Source: Sphingomonas sp. SUN019 (GTDB lineage Bacteria > Pseudomonadota > Alphaproteobacteria > Sphingomonadales > Sphingomonadaceae). From it: 64,000 nucleotides of DNA. The position numbers were made by a program, and so were the translations under genes. The notes below the pieces were generated by a model that was not told where the DNA came from, searched no databases, and worked only from the letters and a program-made list of their open reading frames with translations. The stretch's first letter is position 1, and each line of letters starts with the position of its first letter. The stretch is taken from positions 124,001 through 188,000 of the forward strand of contig NZ_CP096971.1 in the NCBI RefSeq assembly GCF_024758705.1, read 5' to 3'. Shown in pieces: positions 1-8,325 of the stretch.

Positions 1-1
1 G

Positions 2-484
2 GATATTCCCGTCACGCTGATCGACACCGATATCGAGATGATCGACATCGCGGGCGAATTCGGCGCGAAGGTCTATTACGGCGACGGCACCCGGCTGGAC
101 CTGCTGCGGCAGGCGGGTGCGGCGGAGGCGGAACTGATCCTGTTCTGCATCGACGGCGACCAGATCACGCCCGAGATACTGGAGGGTGTGCACGAGGCTT
201 TTCCGAACGCCGCGATCTACGTCCGCGCCTATGACCGGCGGTCGCTGGTGAAGCTGAAGCAGGGACCGGTCGAGTTCGTCGTCCGCGAAGTGCTCGAATC
301 GGCGGTGAAGATGGCGCGCCTCGCGATGGAGGGGCTGGGCATCGACCGCGCCGACATCGATCGCGCGGAGGACATGTACCGCGCGAAGGACAAGGAACGG
401 CTGCGCATCCAGATCGAATCGGGCGACATCCGCGCGGTGCGCGAACAGGTGGCGCGCGAGATGCCGTGGGGGAACGATCGATGA
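2..484 (+). CDS. Monovalent cation:proton antiporter-2 (CPA2) family, C-terminal part
   Basis: Only the C-terminal 160 residues lie in the window; the reading frame is open to the left edge. The visible part is the end of a TrkA-N/RCK nucleotide-binding domain: the start reads LIDTDIEMID, the acidic end of a Rossmann strand, followed by VYYGDGTRLDLLRQAGA, as in KefB/KefC-type K+/H+ antiporters. The tail is a charged helix ending MPWGND. In this family the domain sits in the cytoplasm and gates an N-terminal transport domain, which would lie upstream of the window. The stop codon overlaps the next start in ATGA. The family call is good; KefB versus KefC cannot be decided from this piece. Confidence 0.8.
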   Translation, partial: DIPVTLIDTDIEMIDIAGEFGAKVYYGDGTRLDLLRQAGAAEAELILFCIDGDQITPEILEGVHEAFPNAAIYVRAYDRRSLVKLKQGPVEFVVREVLESAVKMARLAMEGLGIDRADIDRAEDMYRAKDKERLRIQIESGDIRAVREQVAREMPWGNDR

Positions 485-813
485 ATCTGCTGATGATCCT
501 GGCCGCATTGTCGGGCGCGCTCGCCGTCGCGGCGGGGGCGTTCGGGGCGCATGGCGCGAGCGGGCCGGCGGTGGAGTGGTTGAAAACGGGTGGGCAGTAT
601 CAGCTGATTCACGCGGTCGTGGCGCTGGCCGCGCTGAAGATGGAGGCGCGAGGGCCGGGGTGGTTGTTTGTCGCCGGCGGGCTGGTGTTTGCGGGGTCGC
701 TGTACCTGATGGCGCTGGGGCTGCCGCGGTGGCTCGGTGCGGTTACGCCGATCGGCGGGGTGTTGCTGATCGGGGGGTGGTTGTGGCTGGCTTGGGTTGG
801 AATGCGGGGGTGA
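481..813 (+). CDS. DUF423 family small membrane protein
   Basis: A 110-residue inner-membrane protein of the DUF423 (YgdD-like) family. It begins with a hydrophobic helix containing GAFGAHG, the family signature near residues 15-21, followed by three further hydrophobic segments. Length is typical of the family, whose function is unknown. I chose ATG 481 because it overlaps the antiporter stop as ATGA, indicating translational coupling; an in-frame GTG at 466 would add five non-conserved residues. Confidence 0.85.
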   Translation: MNLLMILAALSGALAVAAGAFGAHGASGPAVEWLKTGGQYQLIHAVVALAALKMEARGPGWLFVAGGLVFAGSLYLMALGLPRWLGAVTPIGGVLLIGGWLWLAWVGMRG

Positions 814-891
814 CGTAGAGGCCGCTTCTTTTCGCCCCGATGCGGCTGGATACGAAGGCGGATTTAGTCGAAGTTCGCACAAGTTGAAGCG

Positions 892-1359
892 TCATTCCCA
901 TGTGACGGTCGTTCGCAGCTTGCAGTTGGACGGGGATTGGCCTTCCTCGAACAAGCTCACTCGATCTATCGCAGTCAGCTGTTGCGGTGTGAGAGGCGCT
1001 GGCGACGTAAAATACGCCGCCGCGTGTACGCCATTCCAGATTGCCACCTGATAGCGCTCGTCAATTTTTCTCTCGGCAAAACGGGCGGGCCTTGAAGCCG
1101 AAAAAGCTTTAACAATCCGGCCTTTGGGACGGCTGGCCCAGCCAACGCCATGAACGTCCAGAATACCGAAGTCACCTTCCCAGCGGAAGCTGCCGCCATG
1201 AATTCCTCCCTCCAACGTCGTGACCCTTTCCCCTGCTAGTAAATCGATGATGGGAGAGTAGCCGCAGAAGCGCGCTGGTCCCTCCAAATCGCTGGCGAGT
1301 GCGGGAACGGAGGCGATGGTTAGTGTGAAGCCAAGGGCGGCTGCATACGCTAATTTCAT
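892..1359 (-). CDS. Hypothetical secreted protein
   Basis: A 155-residue protein of unknown function. The N-terminus MKLAYAAALGFTLTIASVPALA is a clear Sec signal peptide with an ALA cleavage site, so the mature protein is probably periplasmic. It has two cysteines (in the RFCGYSP region and near the C-terminus in NCKL) that could form a disulfide. Start at 1359 is preceded by GGGGGC; an in-frame ATG at 1401 would put a non-hydrophobic leader before the signal peptide. GC content is lower than neighbours (about 57-58 percent in the lines I counted), which suggests a recent arrival. I recognise no domain. Confidence 0.6.
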   Translation of the reverse strand: MKLAYAAALGFTLTIASVPALASDLEGPARFCGYSPIIDLLAGERVTTLEGGIHGGSFRWEGDFGILDVHGVGWASRPKGRIVKAFSASRPARFAERKIDERYQVAIWNGVHAAAYFTSPAPLTPQQLTAIDRVSLFEEGQSPSNCKLRTTVTWE

Positions 1360-1457
1360 GTTGCCCCCTACCGAGTTTGACAGTCCGCTATAAAGAGACA
1401 CCCGCGGTTAGCGGAAGACCCGCTACCGCCAGTAGCAGATAGTTCTACCCGCCCACC

Positions 1458-1598
1458 TCAACGCTTCTTCCGGCACGCATCCGAGCAATAGACCACGCTC
1501 TCCCAATCCCGCGCCCATTTCTTGCGCCAAGTGAATGGGCGATCGCAGGTGGGGCAGGTCTTGGTGGGGAGGTTTTCCTTACGGACGCCGTTGGGCAT
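1458..1598 (-). CDS. DUF2256 family zinc-ribbon-like small protein
   Basis: A 46-residue protein with CPTC near residues 15-18 and CSDAC at 38-42, the four-cysteine pattern of DUF2256, probably binding one zinc. The conserved aromatic and basic core ([13 protein letters not shown]) between the cysteine pairs is also characteristic. It starts inside the 3' end of aroB (20-bp overlap) on the same strand, so it is likely translated from the aroKB transcript. Function of the family is unknown. Confidence 0.8.
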   Translation of the reverse strand: MPNGVRKENLPTKTCPTCDRPFTWRKKWARDWESVVYCSDACRKKR

Positions 1599-2682
1599 CG
1601 AGGAACGCCTCCACGTCGGACAGGTCGACGTTCTTGTCGAGGTAGGTCTGACCGATCCCGTGCGTGAGCAGGAAGGGGATGCGGCCGCCGCTGGCTTTCT
1701 TGTCGTGGCGCATGTGCTCGACCAGCGCCGCGCCGTCGGCGGTGATGCCGGCGCTCGACAGGCCATCGGGAAGGCCGCTTTCCTGCCAGTGCGCGCCGAC
1801 GCGGACGGCGTCCTCGGCGCTGCACAGGCCGTGCGCAGCGGAGAAGCCGAACGCCAGTGCGCAGCCTGCGGCGACCGCCTCGCCGTGGAGCAGGCGGTCG
1901 GAGAAGCCCGCTTCGGCCTCCAGCGCGTGGCCGAAGGTGTGGCCGAGGTTGAGCAACGCGCGGCGGCCCTTTGTTTCATATTCGTCCTCGCCGACGATGC
2001 GCGCTTTGGCGGCGACCGAATGCGTGATGGCGTATTCGCGCGCGGCGGGATCGCCCGCGAGCAGTTTCGCGCCGTTCGCCTCGCACCAGGCGAAGAAATC
2101 GGGGTCGTCGATCAGGCCGTATTTCACGACCTCGGCATAGCCCGCCCGCACCTGACGCGGCGGGAGGGTGTCTAGCACGTCGGGGTCGATCAGCACGAGC
2201 GCAGGCTGATGGAAAGCGCCGATGAGGTTCTTGCCCGCGCGCGCGTTGATCCCGGTCTTGCCGCCGACCGACGAGTCGACCTGCGCCAAAAGGGTTGTCG
2301 GGATCTGCACGAAGCCGCAGCCGCGCTTCAGGATGCTGCATGCGAAGCCGACCAGATCGCCGATCACCCCGCCGCCCAGCGCGATGACGTGATCGCCGCG
2401 CTCTATGCCGAGATCGAGCAGCCGGTCGCACAGCGCCTCCAGCGTCGCCCAGCTTTTCGATTTTTCCCCCGCGGGCAGCACGATTGCGTCGCTCGCCACC
2501 CCCACGGCGTCCATCGATGCGCGGAGCGTCGCCAGATGCGGCGCGACATTCTCGTCCGCGACGATCGTCATCCGCCGTCCGCGTGAGAGCGGTGCGAGCC
2601 GATCGCCAGCACACGCCAGCAGTCCGGCGTCGATCACCACGTCGTAACTGCGCGATCCCAGTTTCACTTCGACGATATTCAC
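1579..2682 (-). CDS. aroB: 3-dehydroquinate synthase
   Basis: Converts DAHP to 3-dehydroquinate, the second step of the shikimate pathway, using NAD+ and a divalent metal in the cytoplasm. The 367-residue length is normal. Seen: the nucleotide-binding block [12 protein letters not shown] (residues 101-112), [18 protein letters not shown] (126-143), GYAEVVKYG with the metal-ligand glutamate, and two later histidine motifs ([12 protein letters not shown] and [11 protein letters not shown]). The start is GTG at 2682, overlapping the aroK stop as GTGA, so aroK and aroB are translationally coupled, an order common in Proteobacteria. Confidence 0.97.
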   Translation of the reverse strand: MNIVEVKLGSRSYDVVIDAGLLACAGDRLAPLSRGRRMTIVADENVAPHLATLRASMDAVGVASDAIVLPAGEKSKSWATLEALCDRLLDLGIERGDHVIALGGGVIGDLVGFACSILKRGCGFVQIPTTLLAQVDSSVGGKTGINARAGKNLIGAFHQPALVLIDPDVLDTLPPRQVRAGYAEVVKYGLIDDPDFFAWCEANGAKLLAGDPAAREYAITHSVAAKARIVGEDEYETKGRRALLNLGHTFGHALEAEAGFSDRLLHGEAVAAGCALAFGFSAAHGLCSAEDAVRVGAHWQESGLPDGLSSAGITADGAALVEHMRHDKKASGGRIPFLLTHGIGQTYLDKNVDLSDVEAFLDAQRRP

Positions 2683-3233
2683 CGGCCGATCGCCTCCAGG
2701 ATCGCCCGCACGGTGGCGTCGTGCGGGGCGTTGTTGCTCGCCACCCGTATCGGCGCGAGCGCGTAGAGCGGATTACGCGCCGCCGCCAGTTCGCGCAGCA
2801 CCGTCCCCGGATCGCGGTTCCGCAGCAACGGCCGCGTGTTGCGGCGCTTCACGCGCTCGACCAGCACATCCGGGTCGGCATCGAGCCAGACCGCCAGCGC
2901 CTGCTCCAGGATCAACGCGCGCGTGTCGTCGTTGACGAACGCGCCGCCGCCGGTGGCGATGATCTTGGGCGTGCCGTCGATCAGCCGCGCGATGACGCGA
3001 CGTTCGCCGTCGCGGAAATATGCCTCGCCATACTCAGCGAATATCTCGCTGATCGTCATGCCCGCCGCGGCTTCGATCTCGTGATCGGCGTCGACGAACG
3101 GCAGCGCCAGGCGATTCGCCAGCCGCCGCCCGACGGTCGATTTCCCCACCCCCATCAGCCCGACGAGCACGATCGCCCGACCGTCCCAGCGGCCGGTTTC
3201 GGCGGAAGTCGGAGGCGCGGGGCTTTGCATCAT
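2679..3233 (-). CDS. aroK: Shikimate kinase
   Basis: Phosphorylates shikimate to shikimate-3-phosphate with ATP. Seen: P-loop GLMGVGKST, the shikimate-binding DADHEIE block, the central GGGAFV glycine motif, and the lid/arginine region KRRNTRPLL. Two adjacent ATGs at 3233 and 3230 can start the protein; an open frame continues further upstream but has no family similarity. First gene of the aroK-aroB-DUF2256 minus-strand operon; the gap up to 3317 must hold its promoter and that of the divergent genes. Confidence 0.96.
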   Translation of the reverse strand: MMQSPAPPTSAETGRWDGRAIVLVGLMGVGKSTVGRRLANRLALPFVDADHEIEAAAGMTISEIFAEYGEAYFRDGERRVIARLIDGTPKIIATGGGAFVNDDTRALILEQALAVWLDADPDVLVERVKRRNTRPLLRNRDPGTVLRELAAARNPLYALAPIRVASNNAPHDATVRAILEAIGR

Positions 3234-3317
3234 GATCGTCGCGGCTATACAGCGCTTGCGGGTCGGGGGCACAAGCCGCCTGACGCCCGGTTTCTTTTCG
3301 CGTCTAGGGTTCAAGAT

Positions 3318-3455
3318 ATGTCCCGGTTGCTCGTTTCGCTGGTAGTGTTGCTGGTCGTCGTCGTGGGGGGGCTGTTCTTCCTTGCCGGACGGGCGACCGA
3401 ACAACCGACGACGCAGGTCGAAAAGGCGGTCGAGCTTGGCAATCTCGCGAGCTAG
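3318..3455 (+). CDS. Small single-pass membrane protein
   Basis: A 45-residue protein: short MSRLL start, a very hydrophobic helix rich in valine and leucine (about residues 4-23), then a short polar tail with GRATEQPTTQVEK. It begins the plus-strand run that continues to the Xer recombinase and overlaps the next gene by about 20 bp if that gene uses its TTG start. No function is recognisable; strand, position and the clean membrane helix support a real gene. Confidence 0.6.
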   Translation: MSRLLVSLVVLLVVVVGGLFFLAGRATEQPTTQVEKAVELGNLAS

Positions 3456-5220
3456 GCTGCTCGCGGCGTCGGCCGCTACGCTACTGCTTACCGCCGCCGC
3501 GGTCGCGCAGCAGAGTCAGCAGAACCAGCAGACCCCCGAATCGCTTTTGCCGCCGGGCTTCGACGAGCCCGTCGCACCCGCGCCTGCGCCGTCTGGACCC
3601 GCGGTGCCGCCGGGAACGATGGTGCAGCCGTTGCCGCTGCCTGATGTCTCCCCTAGCCCAACGCCGTCGCCGACCGCATCGCCGACGCCGATCGATCCCG
3701 CCAAGCTCGCCGAATATGAGATGCCCGCGTTCGCGCGGCGCTCACTCGATGTCGTCGGCGCGGCGGGGACGACCGAGGGCGGATTGCCCGCGAATGCGTT
3801 CGGCACAGCGGACGGCCAGTATCTCGAAACGCTGATGCGGCGGCTGTCCGCGCCGCTGCCGTCGCGCTGGCTGTCGATCGCGCTGCGCCGCGCCTTGATG
3901 TCGCGGGTCGATACGCCGGCGAACGTGAACGGCGCGGATTTCGCCGCCGAGCGCGCGTGGTTGTTGTTGCGGATGGGCGAGTCGGTCGCCGCGCGCAGCG
4001 TGGTGCAGGCGGTCGACACCACCAATGTGACGCCGAAGCTGCGGCAGGTGACGATGCAGGCGGCGCTCGCCACCGCCGATCCGGCGGGGCTGTGTCCGCT
4101 GACGTCAGCCGCGCTCACCGGTGCGCCGGAGCCGGGCTGGGTCGTCGCGCAGGCGATGTGTGCGGCGCTGTCGGCCGAGCCCGGCGGCGCGCGGCCGTAT
4201 ATCCAGCAGATCCGGCGCAAGCGCGTCGCCAGCGGAATCGACCTGCAACTCGCCGAAAAGGTCGCGGGTGCAGGCGCGAACAGCCGTCAGGCGATCACGA
4301 TCGAATGGGATCCGGTGGTGCAACTCACCGCCTGGCGCTTCGGCCTCGCCACCGCGACCGGGGTGAAGATCCCCGATTCGCTGTACGAGACGGTCGGTGC
4401 GCAGGTGACCGGCTGGCGCGCGCTGGCCCCCGCGATCCCGCTCGCTGATCGCGCCGCCCCGGCTGAGCGCGCGGCGGCGATGGGCATCCTGTCCAACCTC
4501 GCGTTGGTCGACCTGTACGGCGCGCTGGATGCGGCGGACGATACCCCTGCGGCGCTCGGTGCGACCGCCGCCGATCTGCGCGTCGCTTATGTCGGCGGCG
4601 ATACGGCCGCGCGCATCTCGGCGATCGAGCAATTGTGGAATGCGGCGACGACACCGGGCGCGCGTTATGCCCGGATGGTGCTGACCGCGCGCGCCGCCGC
4701 GCGGCTGCGTCCCGCCAGCGATGTGAAGCAGGCCGACGGGCTGGTCGCGTCGATATTGTCCGCGGGGCTGGATCGCACGGCGCAACGCTGGCGCGAGTTC
4801 GTGCCCGAGGGTGGGGACGCCTGGGCGATGCTGACGCTGGCCGACCCCGATGCACAGGATAGGCTGGCGTCCGGCGCGGTCAGCGGCTTTTCCGGAAGCG
4901 GCGATGCTACGCGGAAGCGGCAGTTGTTCTTCGCGGGTGTCGCAGGACTGGGGCGGCTGGCGCCCGACGACATTCAGTCGGCCGCCGAATCGCTCGACGT
5001 GCGGATCGGCGCGGAAAACGCCTGGACCCGCGCGCTGGACCGGGCGGTGCGCGATCGTCAGCCCGCGACGGTGATCCTGCTGTCCGCGATCGGGATGCAG
5101 ACGCGTAGCTGGGGCGGCGTTCCGCCCGCCGCGCTCTATCGGATCATCGCGGCGCTGCGTGCGGTGGGTCTGAGCGGAGAGGCGCGGATGATCGCGGTCG
5201 AGGCGATCGCGCGCGCCTGA
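3436..5220 (+). CDS. Hypothetical secreted alpha-helical protein
   Basis: About 594 residues if translation starts at TTG 3436, which gives the signal peptide MAISRARLLAASAATLLLTAAAVAQ ahead of a Q-rich and then P-rich linker (roughly residues 25-90). The remainder is alanine- and leucine-rich and predicted helical, possibly repeat-like, with no recognised catalytic motif. A TTG at 3382 would add an arginine-rich stretch and is less likely. It is followed after one base by the Xer recombinase and so probably shares its transcript. Function unknown; likely periplasmic. Confidence 0.65.
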   Translation: MAISRARLLAASAATLLLTAAAVAQQSQQNQQTPESLLPPGFDEPVAPAPAPSGPAVPPGTMVQPLPLPDVSPSPTPSPTASPTPIDPAKLAEYEMPAFARRSLDVVGAAGTTEGGLPANAFGTADGQYLETLMRRLSAPLPSRWLSIALRRALMSRVDTPANVNGADFAAERAWLLLRMGESVAARSVVQAVDTTNVTPKLRQVTMQAALATADPAGLCPLTSAALTGAPEPGWVVAQAMCAALSAEPGGARPYIQQIRRKRVASGIDLQLAEKVAGAGANSRQAITIEWDPVVQLTAWRFGLATATGVKIPDSLYETVGAQVTGWRALAPAIPLADRAAPAERAAAMGILSNLALVDLYGALDAADDTPAALGATAADLRVAYVGGDTAARISAIEQLWNAATTPGARYARMVLTARAAARLRPASDVKQADGLVASILSAGLDRTAQRWREFVPEGGDAWAMLTLADPDAQDRLASGAVSGFSGSGDATRKRQLFFAGVAGLGRLAPDDIQSAAESLDVRIGAENAWTRALDRAVRDRQPATVILLSAIGMQTRSWGGVPPAALYRIIAALRAVGLSGEARMIAVEAIARA

Positions 5221-5221
5221 C

Positions 5222-6121
5222 ATGGGCCAGGACGCGGCCCTGATCGATCGCTTCCTGGAGATGATGGCTGCGCAGGCCGGGGCGGCGCGCAACACGCTGT
5301 CCGCCTATCGTAGCGACCTGTCACTGGCGTCGCAGGCGCTGGACGGCGGCTTGGTGGACGCCGATGCGGCAAGGTTGGCGCGGCTGGGAGACGGGTGGCG
5401 CGCGCTGTCGCGATCAACCGTGGCGCGAAAGGCGGCGGCGCTGCGGCGGTTCTATGCGTTTCTCGCCGATGAGGGGCTGCGCGCCGACGATCCCGGTGCG
5501 GCGCTCCCGCGGCCCGGTGCGCAACGCGCGTTGCCGAAGACACTGTCGCACGCCGACGTCGACCGCCTGTTCACGACGATCGCTGAACGGCTGTCCGCAA
5601 AGCACTCGCTGTCGTCGGACCTGCGCCTGTCCGCGCTGTTCGAACTGCTCTACGGATCGGGACTGCGCGCGACCGAACTCGTGTCCCTCCCGCGCGCGGC
5701 GGTGCAGCCCGACCGGCCGTTCCTGATCCTGCGTGGGAAGGGCGACCGCGAACGGCTGGTGCCGATCTCCGACCGTGCACGCGCGGCGGTGGCCGAGTGG
5801 CGCGGTCACGTCGCCGCCGATCGCCTGTTCCTGTTCCCCTCCGGCCGCACGCATCTGTCGCGGGTTCGGCTGTATCAACTGGTGAAGGCGCTGGCTGCCG
5901 ACGCCGGCGTGCCGCCCGACCGCGTCAGCCCCCATGTCCTGCGCCACGCCTTCGCCACGCACCTGCTGGAGGGCGGGGCTGATTTGCGCGCGCTGCAATC
6001 GATGCTGGGCCACGCCGACATCGCGACGACCGAAATCTACACCCACGTCGACAGCAGTCGGCTGGTCGCGCTGGTGAACGAACGTCATCCACTCGTTGAC
6101 GCTCCTTTGCGGCGCGCCTAG
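5222..6121 (+). CDS. xerD: Tyrosine recombinase XerC/XerD
   Basis: Resolves chromosome dimers at dif together with a partner recombinase. At 299 residues it has the normal two-domain layout: an N-terminal SAM-like core-binding domain (about 1-95) and a C-terminal catalytic domain. All catalytic residues are visible: R149 (GSGLRATELVSL), K173 (RGKGDRERL), H238 and R241 (HVLRHAFATHLL), H264 (MLGHADI) and nucleophile Y273 (IYTHV). Context (housekeeping genes, no integron or phage) argues against a mobile-element integrase. XerC versus XerD is not certain; the XerD symbol is my best guess. Confidence 0.88.
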   Translation: MGQDAALIDRFLEMMAAQAGAARNTLSAYRSDLSLASQALDGGLVDADAARLARLGDGWRALSRSTVARKAAALRRFYAFLADEGLRADDPGAALPRPGAQRALPKTLSHADVDRLFTTIAERLSAKHSLSSDLRLSALFELLYGSGLRATELVSLPRAAVQPDRPFLILRGKGDRERLVPISDRARAAVAEWRGHVAADRLFLFPSGRTHLSRVRLYQLVKALAADAGVPPDRVSPHVLRHAFATHLLEGGADLRALQSMLGHADIATTEIYTHVDSSRLVALVNERHPLVDAPLRRA

Positions 6122-6130
6122 CTGCGCGCG

Positions 6131-7081
6131 ATGCCGACTTTTCTAGATTTCGAGAAACCGATCGCCGAACTGCAGGGGCGAATCGACGAACTGCGTGAGA
6201 CAGGCGCCGAAGGCGGGGTCGACATCGCCGCCGACGTCGCGCGGCTGCAGGCGAAGTCCGACAAATTGCTGCGCGACACGTTCGCGAAGCTGACGCCGTG
6301 GCAAAAGACGCAGGTCGCACGGCATCCCGAACGGCCGCATTTCAAGGATTATGTCGCCGGGCTGTTCGACGAATTCGTGCCGCTGGCGGGTGATCGCGCG
6401 TTCGCCGACGATCAGGCGATCCTCGGCGGGTTTGCGATGTTTCGCGGGCGGCGTGTGCTGGTGATGGGGCATGAGAAGGGCGACGACACCGCCACGCGGC
6501 TCCGGCACAATTTCGGGATGGGCAAGCCCGAGGGGTATCGCAAGGCGATCCGCCTGACTGCGCTGGCCGATCGATTCGGGCTTCCGGTGTTGACGCTGGT
6601 CGACACGTCGGGCGCATTCCCCGGCATCCAGGCCGAAGAGCGTGGCCAGGCCGAGGCGATCGCGCGCTCGACCGAGGCGTGCCTGGCGCTCGGCGTGCCG
6701 ATGGTGTCGGCGGTCGTGGGAGAGGGCGGTTCGGGCGGCGCGGTGGCGCTGGCGGCGGGCAACCGCGTGCTGATGTTCGAACACGCGGTCTATTCGGTGA
6801 TCTCGCCCGAGGGCTGCGCATCGATCCTGTGGCGCACCGCGGACAAGGCGGCGGAAGCGGCGGAAGCGATGAAGGTCACCGCCCAGGATCTGAAGGCGCT
6901 GGGCGTGATCGACCAGATCGTGCCGGAACCGCTGGGCGGCGCGCACCGCGATCCGGCGGCGGCGATCGCTGCGCTGGGCGATGCGCTCGAATCGTCGCTG
7001 GCGGGGCTGGCCGATCAATCGGCGGAGCAATTGCGGCGGGGCCGGCGCGAGAAGTTTCTTGCGATGGGCCGCACTATTTAA
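6131..7081 (+). CDS. accA: Acetyl-CoA carboxylase carboxyltransferase subunit alpha
   Basis: The alpha subunit of the carboxyltransferase that, with AccD, makes malonyl-CoA for fatty acid synthesis. 316 residues, the standard length. Seen: the start [11 protein letters not shown], the central [38 protein letters not shown] and [11 protein letters not shown], all hallmark AccA motifs. It is the last gene of the plus-strand run and is followed by a strong hairpin terminator. Confidence 0.97.
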   Translation: MPTFLDFEKPIAELQGRIDELRETGAEGGVDIAADVARLQAKSDKLLRDTFAKLTPWQKTQVARHPERPHFKDYVAGLFDEFVPLAGDRAFADDQAILGGFAMFRGRRVLVMGHEKGDDTATRLRHNFGMGKPEGYRKAIRLTALADRFGLPVLTLVDTSGAFPGIQAEERGQAEAIARSTEACLALGVPMVSAVVGEGGSGGAVALAAGNRVLMFEHAVYSVISPEGCASILWRTADKAAEAAEAMKVTAQDLKALGVIDQIVPEPLGGAHRDPAAAIAALGDALESSLAGLADQSAEQLRRGRREKFLAMGRTI

Positions 7082-7092
7082 TCTGCACAAGA

Positions 7093-7126
7093 AAACGGCG
7101 GCGGAACCGAAGTTCCGCCGCCGTTT
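7093..7126. terminator. Bidirectional intrinsic terminator between accA and an Flp pilin gene
   Basis: A perfect 15-bp stem (7093-7107 with 7112-7126) with a CGAA loop lies between two convergent genes. On the minus strand it is followed by GTTTTCTT and on the plus strand by a shorter T run, so it should work best for the pilin transcript and also end accA. Confidence 0.85.
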
Positions 7127-7148
7127 CAGTCGTCCGAAACGTGAAAGC

Positions 7149-7316
7149 TTACGAAGCCTTCATGTTGGTCGTCACGTTGCCGAACGTGGTCTTCAGCTGG
7201 TTGCCCAGGCCCTGCATCGCGGCAATTGCGGCGACGGCGATCAGCGCGGCGATCAGGCCGTACTCGATTGCGGTGGCGCCCTTGGAATTCTTCAGGAAAG
7301 CGCGGATCTTCTGCAT
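7149..7316 (-). CDS. Flp family type IVb pilin
   Basis: A 55-residue prepilin. The short charged leader MQKIRAFLKNSKG precedes ATAIEYGLIAALIAVAA, the Flp signature with Glu at +5 and Tyr at +6 after the glycine where a TadV-type prepilin peptidase cuts. The mature part is a single hydrophobic helix plus a short tail. Start 7316 has GGAG upstream; a longer in-frame start at 7352 gives no improvement. It ends at a strong terminator, consistent with high expression. No tad secretion genes are adjacent. Confidence 0.9.
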   Translation of the reverse strand: MQKIRAFLKNSKGATAIEYGLIAALIAVAAIAAMQGLGNQLKTTFGNVTTNMKAS

Positions 7317-7439
7317 GTTCGATCTCCAGTGGTTGTCTAAAGCTTCAGTCACCCGGCTGGAAATCGATTGTTTCGATGGCCAGCGATGATGTGATTAGCG
7401 TGCGTGCGGTTGAGGAAAGATTAAACGACCGCGATAATT

Positions 7440-7643
7440 TCAGCGGGCTTTGGTAACCTTGGTGTTAATGTTGTTCCACACGTCGATCGTCGTCTTGGCG
7501 ACTTCGGTGAAGCTGGCGATCATCGCGATGACGATGACGGCGACGATCAGGCCATATTCGATCGCGGTGGCGCCGCGGACATCGCCCGACAGACGCGACA
7601 GCAGGCGACGCGGCGATTTCGGGGCTCGTGTCGGGCGATCCAT
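7440..7643 (-). CDS. Flp family type IVb pilin, long leader
   Basis: A 67-residue prepilin with the same GATAIEYGLI signature as the downstream pilin but a longer basic leader (MDRPTRAPKSPRRLLSRLSG, residues 1-20). The mature helix reads LIVAVIVIAMIASF, followed by an N-rich tail. It lies 123 bp upstream of the shorter pilin on the same strand; whether they share a transcript is unclear. The two differ after the signature, so they are paralogues rather than a recent exact duplication. Confidence 0.85.
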   Translation of the reverse strand: MDRPTRAPKSPRRLLSRLSGDVRGATAIEYGLIVAVIVIAMIASFTEVAKTTIDVWNNINTKVTKAR

Positions 7644-7682
7644 CCGCTACGGATACCGGCATACGCTTAACGAAAGGTCGAG

Positions 7683-8093
7683 ATGACTGCCGGATCGTCG
7701 ATTCTTGTGGTGACCGCGGCGGCGTTGATCGATCGTGACGGGGCGGTGCTGATGCAACAGCGGCCAGTGGGCAAGGCGTTGGCCGGCCTATGGGAATTTC
7801 CCGGCGGTAAGGTGGAACCGGGCGAAACGCCCGAAGCGGCGCTGGTGCGCGAACTGGCCGAAGAGCTGGATATCGCTGTGGACCCTGCGGCCTTGCGACC
7901 AATCGCTTTCGCCACGCATCCGGCCGACGGGCGGAATCTGCTGCTGCTGTTGTACATGATCCGGGCGTGGCGGGGCGAACCGCGCGCAATCGAGGCGACC
8001 GCATTGCGCTGGGCCGCGCCGGCCGTGCTGCGCACATTGCCCATGCCGCCCGCCGATGCGCCGCTGATCGGCGCAATCGAGCGGGTCATATGA
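7683..8093 (+). CDS. mutT: Nudix hydrolase, 8-oxo-dGTP diphosphatase type
   Basis: Probably removes oxidised 8-oxo-dGTP from the nucleotide pool. 136 residues with a full Nudix box at about 42-64: GKVEPGETPEAAL followed by REL and EEL carrying the metal-binding glutamates. The flanking WEFPGGK is typical of MutT. The stop codon ends at 8093, one base before the encoded CCA end of the opposing tRNA-Cys. Divergent from the long-leader pilin across 39 bp. Confidence 0.88.
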   Translation: MTAGSSILVVTAAALIDRDGAVLMQQRPVGKALAGLWEFPGGKVEPGETPEAALVRELAEELDIAVDPAALRPIAFATHPADGRNLLLLLYMIRAWRGEPRAIEATALRWAAPAVLRTLPMPPADAPLIGAIERVI

Positions 8094-8167
8094 TGGAGGC
8101 CCGACCGGGAATCGAACCCGGGTGCGAGGATTTGCAGTCCTCTACGTCACCACTCCGCCATCGGGCC
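8094..8167 (-). tRNA. tRNA-Cys (anticodon GCA)
   Basis: Read on the minus strand: acceptor GGCCCGA pairs with TCGGGCC, discriminator T and an encoded CCA. The anticodon loop CTGCAAA gives GCA, cysteine. The T arm contains GGTTCGATTCC. 74 nt including CCA. Confidence 0.95.
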
Positions 8168-8325
8168 CCGATGCGGTGAGGGCGGGCAGATGCGTCGGGG
8201 TCGGCGCGGTGTCAAGCGATCCCCGCCAAGTTTGGATGGTTGGCGCGTGCCGGTCCGCGCGATAGAAGCCGCTAGCACGACGGCGTGTATTGCATAACTA
8301 AAACAGCTGTGCGACAGGGCAAGAC

